From: Congeria kusceri
Lineage: Eukaryota; Mollusca; Bivalvia; Myida; Dreissenidae
Reading direction: 5' to 3'
DNA length: 64,000 nucleotides
Assembly: GCA_027627225.1 (NCBI GenBank)
Contig: CM051033.1
Span: forward strand, 8,698,501 to 8,762,500
The translations under genes and the position numbers were made by a program. Shown piece by piece: positions 12,201 to 21,068 of the stretch (position 1 is the first letter of the stretch; every line of letters starts with the position of its first letter). The notes under the pieces are model-generated. The model saw only the letters and a program-made list of their open reading frames with translations. It made no database searches and was not told the DNA's origin.

Positions 12201-15200
12201 GCTATCGGCTAAAAGTATCAATGATTGCACTAAAGGCATCTTACCTTAGATATCTTGAACATATTTGTTTGGTCAAAAACAAAGGTTTGAAAAAATCTTC
12301 CACATAATATGAAATGATGCGATATAAAATTTGAGTAGATATGGAATATTGACACCAACCAGATGAAGTGTAAATATCGAATATTGTATAGCAATGATAA
12401 ACATAACTTCCATTTGTAGGCTTTTACTTTTTAAGACGAAACGCTGGGAGCAAACAAAGAAGTTAAAAAATAGTACTATAATATTGAACATATATTATAT
12501 TATATGTTATCATATTAACGAAGTACAAACAAAATTGATAATTAAAATTAATTACATTAAATATTACTTAATCATAGTAAAATATAACATGACAATTAAA
12601 AGATTCTGTAACACTAAGGCTAACTATTGAATTGTTGTTTAATGATTTATATATTAACTATAAAAATAATATCAATTAATATATCAATATTTACATGTAG
12701 TAAACAATTATTATTTAGATGGCTTTATAAATCGACATATTGAAGTATGCATTGATCACCATTGTGTATTTCTCAAGTATACATGAAGCAGGATGTTTAG
12801 TGCTTATATAAATAGCACATGTGTGGATATCATTATATAATCAGGCTATAATGGAAATCTCTTGACATACTACATGCAGGTAACCTTGTTGGAACTCAGC
12901 TAATCATGTATTCCGTTATAGGCAATCGTTTCTAGATCACAGAACAATAACAGCTTCAAGGTATTGGTCAGTGCATAAAAGTTAAGTTAATGCAAATAAA
13001 TTACGAGAGCATTGTCACGAGATAGCCAAATTGGGAGAGCACGTATGGAAGAACCGACTAATCATATTCGTTATCCTTCCCACGTGCCCCTGAAATAGTA
13101 TTAAAGAACCGCGCTCGGCAAATCTGGCTGTGCGTGATCTGATACTATTTCAGGTCAGATTATTGTTAAGTTTATATTTGTGTAATATTTGTAAATGATT
13201 GTAGAGTGCATTCGTTTTTTACTTATAAGAAATACAACACTGAATTGTGAAGATGATTGTACTGAAACAAAGTTATGATGTTAGCATTATACTGAAATAT
13301 GTTATAGTAATTATGTAATCATTTTCCCTATCGCGTTTATAAATGTTATAAATTGGCATGCTTTTATAAACTACAAGGAATTAAGTAGTATGTTACTATT
13401 ATGTAGGTTCAAACGTTGTTATTAAAAGACAAATGATCACAATGCTTTTATATCTTAATATGCAAATCATTATACGTATTATGTGCATGCACATATATTA
13501 TACATATATTTTAACTATTACATTTGTGTGCGTGATCTGATACTATTTCAAAGAATAAAATGGACTACCCCACAAAGACTTAGTTGTTTTAAACCTCTCA
13601 CACGCCTGTTTTGATGATGATATAACAAAGCACCCATATCTATGGTAAGCGGGTAAAAGACCCGGCATACAACAAGCCGGAAAGTCCAGCCTTACGTTAA
13701 GATTGCAGCATTCACAAAGAAAACTGTGCACGTGATTTCATCTCTTCGTATGTTAGTTGTTTCCTGTATACATTTTGGTTAAGTACAGAACAGTTTTGGA
13801 AATGCTGCCTGTTATTAAATCTAGATGTGAAATAAACCATTTGTTAATGTCTTACTGAATTTACGATTTCTACATTTCATGAACGTCGTCGTTTCGTATG
13901 TTTGCATAATTTATAGCCCCATATGAAAAAAACACACACACACGAGATTACGACGTTTATTTTGCTTCGACATATCGTGTCGGCGCGACGGCGCATTATC
14001 TCGGCGCTTCAGCGTATCTTGTCGGCGCGTCCGCGTATCGTGTCGGCGCGTCGGAGTATCGTGTCGGCGCGTCCGCGTATCGTGTCGGCGCGTCCTCGCC
14101 GCTTCAATTTTTAACTTGAAATCGCACCGGGACAATACGTCGAGGCGCAGAGACAATACGCCGACGCACCGATACGATACGCCTATGCCCCGACACAATA
14201 CACCGGCGCGTCAAGACGATGCGCCGTCGCGCCGACACGATGCACTGACAAGATATAAACGTCGTCTTTTCGTATCTTCGCCAAATTGTATAGCAACAGA
14301 TTAAAATACACACGCGAGATTGCGATGTTTATGTCGCATCGTCGCGGCGATTCGGCGCATCGTCTCGGCGATTCGGCGTATCGTCTCGGCCCCTCGTCGT
14401 ATCAAGTCGGCGCGTCGGCGCCCTTTCATGAGCAAAGGTTGAAGTCTACAATTGCATTAACAGGACGCCGTAGATTTATGTCAAAATAATTGAATTAAAA
14501 ATAACTGCAGACTGAGTTCCGTTGAGACATAATCTCCATAAAAATATATCCGTACAATGTCATCCCATTTAAAGTTTTATTAACATTTTATCTTGAAGAA
14601 AAATGTACTAACACAACAACAACCTCAACTACTGCTACTGCTACTCTAACTGTTATTGCGACAAATACTTCACGTACTACAACTACTACATGTCCTACCA
14701 CTACCGCACCTGCTGCTGCTATAACTACTGCTACTGCTATTATTACTTCTACTACTGTTGCTACTGATACTGCTCACACTGCTGCTGCTACAACTACTGC
14801 TACTGCTATTATTACTTCTACTACTGTTGCTACTGATACTGCTCACACTGCTGCTGCTATAACTACTGCTACTGCTATTATTACTTCTACTACTGTTGCT
14901 ACTGATACTGCTCACACTGCTGCTGCTACAACTACTGCTACTGCTATTATTACTTCTACTACTGTTGCTACTGCTACTGCTCACACTGCTGCTGCTACAA
15001 CTACTGCTACTGCTATTATTACTTCTACTACTGTTGCTACTGATACTGCTCACACTGCTGCTGCTATAACTACTGCTACTGCTACTATTACTTCTACTAC
15101 TGTTGCTGCTGATACTGCTCACACTGCTGCTGCTATAACTACTGCTACTGCTACTATTACTTCTACTACTGTTGCTACTGATACTGCTCACACTGCTGCT

Positions 15201-18200
15201 GCTATAACTACTGCTACTGCTACTATTACTTCTACTACTGTTGCTGCTGATACTGCTCACACTGCTGCTGCTATAACTACTGCTACTGCTACTATTACTT
15301 CTACTACTGTTGCTGCTGATACTGCTCACACTGCTGCTGCTATAACTACTGCTACTGCTACTATTACTTCTACTACTGTTGCTACTGATACTGCTCACAC
15401 TGCTGCTGCTATAACTACTGCTACTGCTACTATTACTTCTACTACTGTTGCTGCTGATACTGCTCACACTGCTGCTGCTATAACTACTGCTACTGCTACT
15501 ATTACTTCTACTACTGTTGCTACTGATACTGCTCACACTGCTGCTGCTATAACTACTGCTACTGCTACTATTACTTCTACTACTGTTGCTGCTGATACTG
15601 CTCACATTGCTGCTACCGTTAACGCCAACACTATCATCACCATCACAATTACCACCACCACTTTTAAGTAGTTGCTGTAGTATAATCACTTTTCATTATT
15701 GCTTTTTCATACTTCATTTACACTGTGTTAAGCACTGTTTTTACATTCTATTTTTTTCAGATTTTGTAGAGCGTTTGAAACGTCATTACATCGACATCTT
15801 TAGTCACGTGCCGTTATCTTCATTGTTTCCTAGCGCTGATGTTTCTATACACAAATTTTATGCAACTCCGTCAATATGTCGAAAAGAAAACGGTGAAACA
15901 ATTGGAGTTAAAAAATACAAAGACCTGTTCTATACACGTGACAAACTGAACAGACGAATATTCTTGCAAGGTAAAGCTGGCAAAGGAAAGACGACATTTG
16001 CTGCTAAGTTGGTTCTTGACTGGTGCAATGCAGGGGCATCGTCGCCGCAGCTTCCTACAAATGAAACCACCTTTGGAGATGTGGACACTCTTCGGGAATT
16101 TAAATTTGTCTTCCACGTCACGTTGAGAGACTCTATTGATCAGCGTGAGGTGGTAAAATTTATCAAGGAACAAATTATCGACAGTATATATTCGGAAACA
16201 GATCGGGAGACGGCCTATAACTTGTTGAACAGAATCATGACAAACGAAAAATGCATGGTGATACAAGACGGTTTAGACGAGTGGGTGGATCCTAAAGGCA
16301 AACTTGCCCAACCTAAAATGATATCGTGTCACAGTCAGTGTACAGTGTTAATTACAACACGGCCATGGAAAATGACTGACGAACGTATCAAGGACTCCCA
16401 AATTGACAGCTTATTAGAAGTGAAAGGAGTAAGTGATCCATACCAGCTAAGTGAAATGGTCCTAGGTTACCTAGTTCATGATGGCAACATTGAGGAAACA
16501 TGCGAACAATTCGAAATCTATATTGGCGAGAATGACATGGAAGAGTTACTTGAGTCACCAATGTTACTATCGCTGATTGTGTGTTCTTGGGTAGACGGCA
16601 TACATTTGAAAGGATCACAGTGCGAAATGTACAGTATTTTGATTGACAGTCTTCTTAAAAAAGCCAGTGATGGGCATAAAAAATTTGATAATCCGCCATT
16701 TTTCTGCTTTGGCAACACAAGATACATTGCCAAAAATATGGAATACGTACATGCGCTTTCAAGGACTGCATTTGAAATGTTATATTCTTCGGGAAAGGAA
16801 AATTCTCTTGTAATTGACGATCAGCAATTGGCCAAATACATGTCTGACGAACAAAAGTCGTTTTGTCTTAAGGCGGGAATTTTAAATGAACGGAAATGTG
16901 GAAATCGGACCTACCAGAGATCGACTTGTTCATTCATTCATAAAAGTATACAGGAATTTTTTGCTGCATTGTACATTGCTGAAAACGATACAGCCATTGC
17001 AGAAGTTCGAAGAAATCTCTTCGAAATAGAGCCATTATTTCTTTTTCTATGCGGACTAAATATTAAAGTGGCGAATATTATATCGCGTGTAACTGCCAAT
17101 GAACCAAACATGTATTTTTGTGAAGACGAAGATTTATTTCAGAAATTGCTAATTCGCGGGTTTTTAGAAGCTAAAGCAAACATGCAGAATGAGATCGATA
17201 TTGATTTTAAAATAAATCAATTTGATATTGACAGATTTTCTAAAAAAGAGTGCGCCATTTTACAAAGACTATTGAACACGAGTAGGTCAAACATAAATTA
17301 CATACAGATTACAAAAAAAATTTGCGACGCGTTGGTTATCGAAAACGATAATCAGATTCTAGGCTATGACTTTTCGTCGTTTTGCAATCTTAAGTGTTTG
17401 CAGGTTTGTAACAATGAAATATGCTTGTTACCAGATGGCCTACGTGGGCTAGAGAACTTGACATATCTTGCATTGTTTTGCGATTGTGTTGGGCTGGACT
17501 TGTCATCTTGTCCCAATCTAAAAGAAATATATTTGGGTGGAAATATCTCCTTTTCATCCCATGGCCTCCGTTGCATTGACAACCTTGATAGCCTTGTTTT
17601 GGAAGGATGTTTTGAATGTGATAATTATGACTTTTTACCGTGTCATAATCTAAAAGAACTGAGCCTACACGGATGTTTCACCATACAATCCAGTGATCTA
17701 CGTATGCTCGAGGACTTAAAATTCATTAGATTAGATGGTTGTATATGCGAGCAGTTGGACTTGTCGGCTTATCACTATCTTGAAACAATATGTATTTGGG
17801 GAGATAATGTCACCGTATCACCAAATTGCTTTCACGGTCTTGAGAAACTGACGTGTCTTATATTGAGGTGCAAGTGCGATGGCTTAGATTTGTCGTCTTG
17901 TCACAATCTAGAAGAGGTAGATATTTCCGGAGATATCACCTTATCACTAAATGCCATTCGTGGTCTTGGGAAGCTGATAAAACTTACATTGAAATGCAAT
18001 TTTGATGTATTAGATTTATCGTCTTATCACAATCTAGAAGTCATATCTGTTGTTGGAGATATCACTTTATTGGCTGATGGCCTTCGTAAGCTAGATAAGC
18101 TGAAATGTCTTGAATTATGTTGCTATTGTGAAGGTTTGGACTTGTCATCTTGTCGTAATCTTGAAATGATTCGAATTTGCGGAGAGTTTGACATACCGCC

Positions 18201-18720
18201 TAGTAGAAAACTGGTAACTGTCGATTGTCGATGCTGGGATAATCATGTATATAATCATCGTTTAACCGGCTGTGGTAGAGCAATATCATTGTCACCAAAT
18301 GGTTTATTTGGTCTTCAGGCTTTACGTTCTCTTGAATTGCTCTGCAAATGCAACGAATTAGACATATCTTTGTGTGAGAATTTAACACAACTAGAACTTG
18401 GAACAGAAACAACATTGAAAGATAACAGACTACCCGTATTCGACAACCTGGAAAATCTGCTATTATGGTCCAAGTGCGAAGACTTGGACTTGTCGTTATG
18501 TCGCAAATTGAGGAGTGTGCGCCTTGGTGAAAATGTTACTCTGTTACCTAAAGGATTACATGGACTTGGAAAGCTGAATCTTGCTTATCTATGTTGTCGC
18601 AGTGATGGGCTTGATTTGTCCTCGTGTAAGAACCTAAAGGATATACATATCGGCAAACATGTTTCACTTTTAGCAAATACATTAAGTGATCGTGCAACGC
18701 TTAGGAAGCTTACATTTTGA
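2638..18720 (+). CDS. HEPN-NACHT-LRR receptor (NLR-like), four coding exons
   Basis: Predicted intracellular STAND/NLR-type receptor of 1291 residues. CDS is join(2638-3213, 3419-3577, 7475-7655, 15761-18720), all with GT/AG introns in phases 0, 0 and 1. Residues about 1-245 form a DZIP3-like HEPN domain, with a cysteine-rich stretch at C62-C106, PSWKN at 122 and CFLSPDGY at 142. Residues 246-305 are a charged, Gln/Glu-rich probable coiled coil. The NACHT domain (about 370-540) has Walker A GKAGKGKTT (376-384), Walker B VIQDGLDEW (472-480) and a sensor-like ITTRPW (503-508). FIHKSIQEFFAALY (697-710) is the winged-helix motif typical of NLRs. Residues about 840-1291 are Cys-rich LRRs. NACHT proteins bind ATP and oligomerise on sensing ligand; the ligand here is unknown. 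The start is the first ATG after the acceptor at 2576; the next codon is also ATG. No CARD, PYD, death or TIR domain is seen. The family call is firm; the immune role is inferred. Confidence 0.85.
3419..3577 (+). CDS. NLR exon 2: DZIP3-like HEPN, C-terminal part
   Basis: This is a 159-nt exon (53 codons), phase 0 on both sides, between GTTGTCAG and CGACAG|GTAACT. It encodes REIGRAVRH (residues 194-202), followed by LQDAFNTLIGLLSDPTYLA. Both match the end of DZIP3-like HEPN domains as I know them. The catalytic HEPN motif is R-x4-6-H. Here the residue four positions before the conserved His (counting R-N-x-x-x-H) is Gly197, with Arg198 and Arg194 nearby, so canonical spacing is not met. The domain may bind RNA or protein rather than cut RNA. 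Confidence 0.85.
4346..4504. mobile_element. Hairpin MITE, about 160 bp
   Basis: A near-palindromic unit. The left arm GTTATTTAACAG...CTGTACAATACGTGATATATTTGGACGAGTACACAGCTGA is mirrored by TCAGCTGTGTACGAGTTC...GTATTGTACAGGACGCTGTTAAATAA. It has no coding capacity. The ...AAACGAG... loop resembles the hairpin units at 23684 and 25764. Confidence 0.65.
5922..6073. mobile_element. Hairpin MITE with nested stem
   Basis: The arms ATCATAGGTAGTTGAGGGG and CCCCTCAACTGCCTATGAT are inverted copies that continue as TATAGTAAATATTGCC and its complement, around a core that itself pairs (GAAGAGAGTGATG with CATTACTCTTCG). A C-run lies at 5961-5973. It interrupts the right part of repeat copy A. Confidence 0.65.
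6074..6435. repeat. Unclassified insertion with CpG-rich patch
   Basis: Starts ATTTTATTATACGG and ends GAGGTATAATAAAG, a partial inverted pair. It contains a local GCGCGGGG-rich stretch at 6277-6310. It is absent from copy C of the surrounding repeat, so it is probably a second insertion next to the hairpin at 5922-6073. Confidence 0.35.
7475..7655 (+). CDS. NLR exon 3: coiled-coil linker
   Basis: This 181-nt exon enters in phase 0 after GCTGCAG and leaves in phase 1 at GTTGAAG|GTAGGT. It encodes about 60 residues rich in Glu, Gln, Lys and Leu (for example MSQLLKNVQETLNEMQQF) with heptad-like hydrophobic spacing. It probably forms a coiled coil joining the HEPN domain to the NACHT ATPase. 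Its terminal G pairs with AT at 15761-15762 to make Asp306, so the reading frame passes smoothly into the NACHT exon. Confidence 0.8.
7800..9060. repeat. Fragments of a dispersed bivalve repeat
   Basis: The phrase 'gttgctcaaatggttc' with 'aaaacatgtccgccaggaggcgg' variants recurs at about 7960, 8100 and 8270, with linked 'ttcacacaaatgttccttggtggtc' phrases. Open frames here (for example 8084-8518) are repeat sequence, not genes. A tract at 8330-8410 leads into AT-rich DNA without features up to 9060. Confidence 0.5.
9170..9250 (+). mobile_element. SINE tail fragment
   Basis: The end 'taatcgagctaaaataaatatgtttaaac' after 'ttaagcccaaggcttg' matches the 3' tail of the SINE fragment at 20905-21068. 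The tRNA-like head is missing. Confidence 0.45.
9600..10805 (+). repeat. Tandem array of about 145-bp bivalve repeats
   Basis: About seven diverged units. Each has a 'gaacactctagaggccacatt' segment, 'aaacttgctcagaacatttg' (near 9722, 9965, 10108, 10262, 10412, 10688), 'gacaagttcaaaaccgggtca' and 'ggtcaccaggccaaattga'. The array ends with 'caggtgagcaaccttggggc', the usual end of this dispersed bivalve family as I recall it. The 135-residue open frame at 10056 is a by-product. Confidence 0.65.
10806..11463. other. AT-rich intron sequence, nothing recognised
   Basis: Part of the 8.1-kb third intron of the NLR gene. No repeat, coding signal or RNA gene was recognised. Confidence 0.4.
11464..11876 (+). 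mobile_element. CpG-dense inverted-repeat element, copy 1
   Basis: Begins CGGTGTCCTGTTAAAGCCATT and runs through GAAAGGGCGCCGACGCGCC into blocks of a 21-bp subrepeat (GTCGGCGCGTCGGCGTATCGT type) in alternating orientation. A linker reads CGAAGATACGAAAAGACGACG. The same linker and left end occur reverse-complemented in copy 2 at 13921-14472. GC and CpG content is far above the surroundings. No protein-like ORF: the Arg/Ser-rich frames are subrepeat translations. Confidence 0.7.
11877..13920. other. AT-rich DNA between the two CpG-rich elements
   Basis: Mostly low-complexity AT-rich intron. One hairpin lies at 13089-13157, where CCCCTGAAATAGTATTA is mirrored by TGATACTATTTCAGG. Its right arm GCGTGATCTGATACTATTTCA recurs at 13531-13551, so it is probably a small MITE and a solo arm. 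No gene recognised. Confidence 0.45.
13921..14472 (-). mobile_element. CpG-dense inverted-repeat element, copy 2
   Basis: Reverse-oriented relative of 11464-11876. The right end CGCGTCGGCGCCCTTTCATG...TTAACAGGACGCCGT is the reverse complement of copy 1's left end, and the linker ATAAACGTCGTCTTTTCGTATCTTCGCC matches its linker. It carries more 21-bp units (14042 and 14063 are exact starts 21 bp apart). The flank has a CA-repeat at 13931-13941. Confidence 0.7.
14473..14620. other. Short AT-rich spacer
   Basis: Spacer between the CpG-rich element and the trinucleotide minisatellite; nothing recognised. Confidence 0.4.
14620..15660. repeat. 69-bp minisatellite built from ACT/GCT triplets
   Basis: Thirteen starts of GCTCACACT (14772, 14841 ... 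15531, and GCTCACATT at 15600) lie at a 69-bp spacing. Each unit is a mosaic of ACT, GCT and ATT triplets. Because 69 is a multiple of three, long open frames appear on both strands: a Ser-rich 339-residue frame on the minus strand and a leucine-rich lead-in to exon 4 on the plus strand. These are artefacts. The array ends about 100 bp before the NACHT exon's acceptor. Confidence 0.85.
15761..18720 (+). CDS. NLR exon 4: NACHT, winged helix and LRR array
   Basis: This is a 2960-nt terminal exon. Its acceptor is a strong pyrimidine tract followed by TTTTTTTCAG (ending 15760), and its stop is TGA at 18718. The open frame upstream of 15761 is intron sequence reading into the minisatellite. It encodes the pre-NACHT helix (DFVERLKRHYIDIF), the NACHT domain (Walker A at 15970-15996, Walker B at 16258-16284), the FIHKSIQEFF motif at 16933, a roughly 125-residue linker, and the LRRs from about 17362. 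LRR units repeat every 126 nt: GLDLSSCxNL-like segments begin at 17491, 17623, 17752, 17881, 18007, 18133, 18355, 18481 and 18607. The 18133-18355 gap of 222 nt is an irregular insertion. No frameshift or internal stop is present. Confidence 0.88.
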
Positions 18721-18999
18721 TGTACACACGATGGGTTGTACTTTACAAACGGTCTATTCCTAGACGAATTGTGTCTTATTGAAATTTACTTTGTCACCAA
18801 ATTCACTTTGCAAACTTAATTATTCAAGAGTTTAACACACGGTGGCAATTGTAAAGACTTCGACGTGTCTCTTTGTGACAGTCTAGAAACAATATCTCTC
18901 TATAATACAGTCACATTTCAATGTCTTCCAAATTTCGAGCGTATCACAATGTATCCAACTTTCGCCCTCTGGACACATACTATTAAATGTATATCTTAA
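18721..18999 (+). pseudogene. Decayed in-frame LRR continuation behind the NLR stop
   Basis: Reading on from the TGA at 18718 in the same frame, there is one TAA at 18817 and then an open stretch to TAA at 18997. That stretch encodes DFDVSLCDSLETISLYNTVT, which matches the gene's LRR pattern (LDLSSCxNLxxIxIxGxVT). The unit starts at 18859, exactly 252 nt (two 126-nt periods) after the last intact unit at 18607. I read this as LRR sequence lost from the protein by nonsense mutations. A further LRR-like fragment (ENLKCLSLNM, from 19077) follows in another frame. Confidence 0.65.
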
Positions 19000-19402
19000 A
19001 ACACAGTAAATCTATCTCTCATCGTGAAAATGAATGATTTGTAAATTTTACGCTTAAATATGTAACAAATGTGATTGAAAATTTGAAATGCCTGTCTTTA
19101 AATATGACATATACAACACACATATTTTTGGACTATGTTCTTGAACGTACTTATTTAAAAAACTTTAATATTTTGAAGGAAAGCTGTGATATTCCACCTT
19201 GGCTCGAACCTAGCATTTCCAAATCAAAACTCTTTCTAACCACTCAATCGTATGAACACAGGTGTGTATTTTGAATTTCGTGATAGTTAAACGGGTGTTT
19301 TCAAAAATATAAACGTTAAAAACAAAATAATTTTTTATTATTCAGTTGATTCGCTTCACAAACTCTGACAAATAATTTACAATATATTGTTGTTTATCGG
19401 CA

Positions 19403-19408
19403 AATAAA
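19403..19408 (+). promoter_or_regulatory. Possible polyadenylation signal AATAAA
   Basis: The first AATAAA I find after the NLR stop lies within CAAATAAACAACG, about 680 nt downstream. It is a plausible but unproven end of the transcript; the hexamer is common by chance in this AT-rich sequence. Confidence 0.25.
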
Positions 19409-19442
19409 CAACGATTTGGCGACCTGATGTGTAGAAATAATA

Positions 19443-19525
19443 CCGCGTTAGCCTGAGTGGTTTAATAGCTATGCAGCTGAATGACAATGCGTTGTATATT
19501 CGACTCTAACATGATTTTACAAATA
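19443..19525 (+). repeat. tRNA-like / SINE head relic
   Basis: GCGTTAGCCTGAGTGGTTTAAT contains TAGCCTGAGTGG, a full match to the pol III A box (TRGCNNAGYGG). A weak B box (ATTCGACTCT) lies about 50 bp downstream. No cloverleaf with a paired acceptor stem was evident, so it is more likely a SINE head or tRNA pseudogene than a working tRNA. Confidence 0.35.
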
Positions 19526-20263
19526 TGTTAACAATTACAAAAGAACTACATTTTATTATGCTGCGCTCAAAATCGGGACTTCTTTTTGCGTTGTTTTATG
19601 TGTAGTTTTACAACGATAACTTTTTTCTTCTTCTATAGAAAAATAGCGAGTATCATGTTAGAATACAATTTTAGCCATGTCACCTTGTAATTGGTCATTA
19701 CTACACGAACAATGTATTTACAATGTATTTCTATATCCGTTATTTTCTCTTTGGAATAAATGAAAATCATTTGTAAATGGTGCAATTTTACAATCTGTGG
19801 ATAGCTAACAATAGACAACATTTAGAAATGATCTATTGAGGTTTTTATTTGGTAGTTATCAGAGTCGGATATGTTATCTGATTCGGATTGAAACAAAGGC
19901 ACACATTACGTTATAGTGAATTATTATGCTAGTTTTGAATTATCAATACATGTACATACAAGTCGGTGCAAATTGAACAATTATATTAATTTCCCTATAT
20001 GAATGTATCAATATAAACATGCCAATTATTTGATAAGCATTCACATGTTTTTGATTTTGGCATTTGCTTCTTTCCGTACATATCATTTGCATGTAATTAT
20101 TCGTGTTTACCCATAATTTGAGTATTATTTAGTGTTCCAGTGTAAATAAACTAGTTTTCAATTTAATGTCAATGTAAGGAAAATATTTATCACAGTCTTG
20201 ATGTATGTGATTTATATATGCAATTTATTTCTAACATCTACTAAAATGTATTTATATATAAAT

Positions 20264-20726
20264 GAGCTTGATATCAGCATGTGAACCAAGAATCAAACAT
20301 GGACAATGTGTACATTTTAACTCTCAAGTGTAAATAAGTGAGTATATAGATGTGTAAATGACTGAATACATAAATATGTAAATAACTGAATAAATAGATG
20401 TGTAAATAACTGAGTAAATAAATGTGTAAATAAATGTGTAAATAACTGAATATTTTCATGTGTAAATAACTGAGTAAATAAATGTGTAAGTAACTGAATA
20501 AATCAATTTGTAAATAACTGAATAAATAAATGTGGAAATAACTGAATAAATTAATGTGTAAATAACTGAGTAAATAAATGTGTATATAAATGAGTAAATG
20601 AATGTGTAAATAACTGAATTAATACATGTGTAAATAACTGAATAAATAAATTTGTTAATAACGGAGTTTGATATAGCATTTGAACCAAGAATCAAACATG
20701 GACAATGTGTAAATTTTTAACTCTCA
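20264..20726. repeat. 24-bp minisatellite bracketed by direct repeats
   Basis: The core (20327-20662) is about 14 copies of a 24-bp unit, TGTGTAAATAACTGAATAAATAAA type. Both sides carry the same roughly 60-bp sequence in direct orientation: GAGCTTGATATCAGCATGTG...ACTCTCA at 20264-20326 and GGAGTTTGATATAGCATTTG...ACTCTCA at 20663-20726. The threonine/tyrosine-rich open frames on the minus strand are artefacts. Confidence 0.8.
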
Positions 20727-20904
20727 TATACATGTACTGTTACCTTTTTTTGCGTAACGCAATTTACATATGTTTATGTTTTGCGTGATATTACACAATT
20801 GTAAGGATGTATTAAATATGTCAATATTCGTAACTGAATTCATTTGACTAATCGGATCGAAAGTATTTAATAAGGAAAACAGTCCACATAAAGAAAAAGT
20901 CGCG

Positions 20905-21068
20905 GCTGCGTGAATATGAAGGTTCGATCCTCACTCTGGGAGCGTACTCAAGATAACCTCCAAAGACACCAATTACTGGTACTACCCAGGAAACGGACTC
21001 GGGAGTGTCTTAATAAGACTTAGGCTTTTGATGCAATCGAGCTAAAATCAATAGATTTAAACTGAACT
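20905..21068 (+). mobile_element. 5'-truncated tRNA-derived SINE
   Basis: A B box (GGTTCGATCCTC, 20924-20935) is followed by 'actacccaggaaacggactc', 'gtcttaataagacttaggct' and the tail 'gatgcaatcgagctaaaat'. The tail matches 9170-9250. The A box half is degraded. Confidence 0.6.

Larger units (their letters stand above)
19000..20263. other. AT-rich DNA 3' of the NLR gene
   Basis: Holds the LRR-like relic from 19071 (ENLKCLSLNM, ending in TGA near 19274) and a tRNA-like relic at 19443-19525. The rest shows nothing recognisable. Confidence 0.4.

Noticed and set aside
14670..15689. 339-residue serine-rich open frame on the minus strand
   Set aside because: It is the translation of the 69-bp triplet minisatellite, with no start context, splice support or non-repeat domain.
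15586..15760. N-terminal leader MLLILLTLLLPL as a signal peptide of the NACHT protein
   Set aside because: It is minisatellite and intron sequence before a strong acceptor at 15760; joining exon 3 to 15761 restores the family's expected DFVERLKRHY start.
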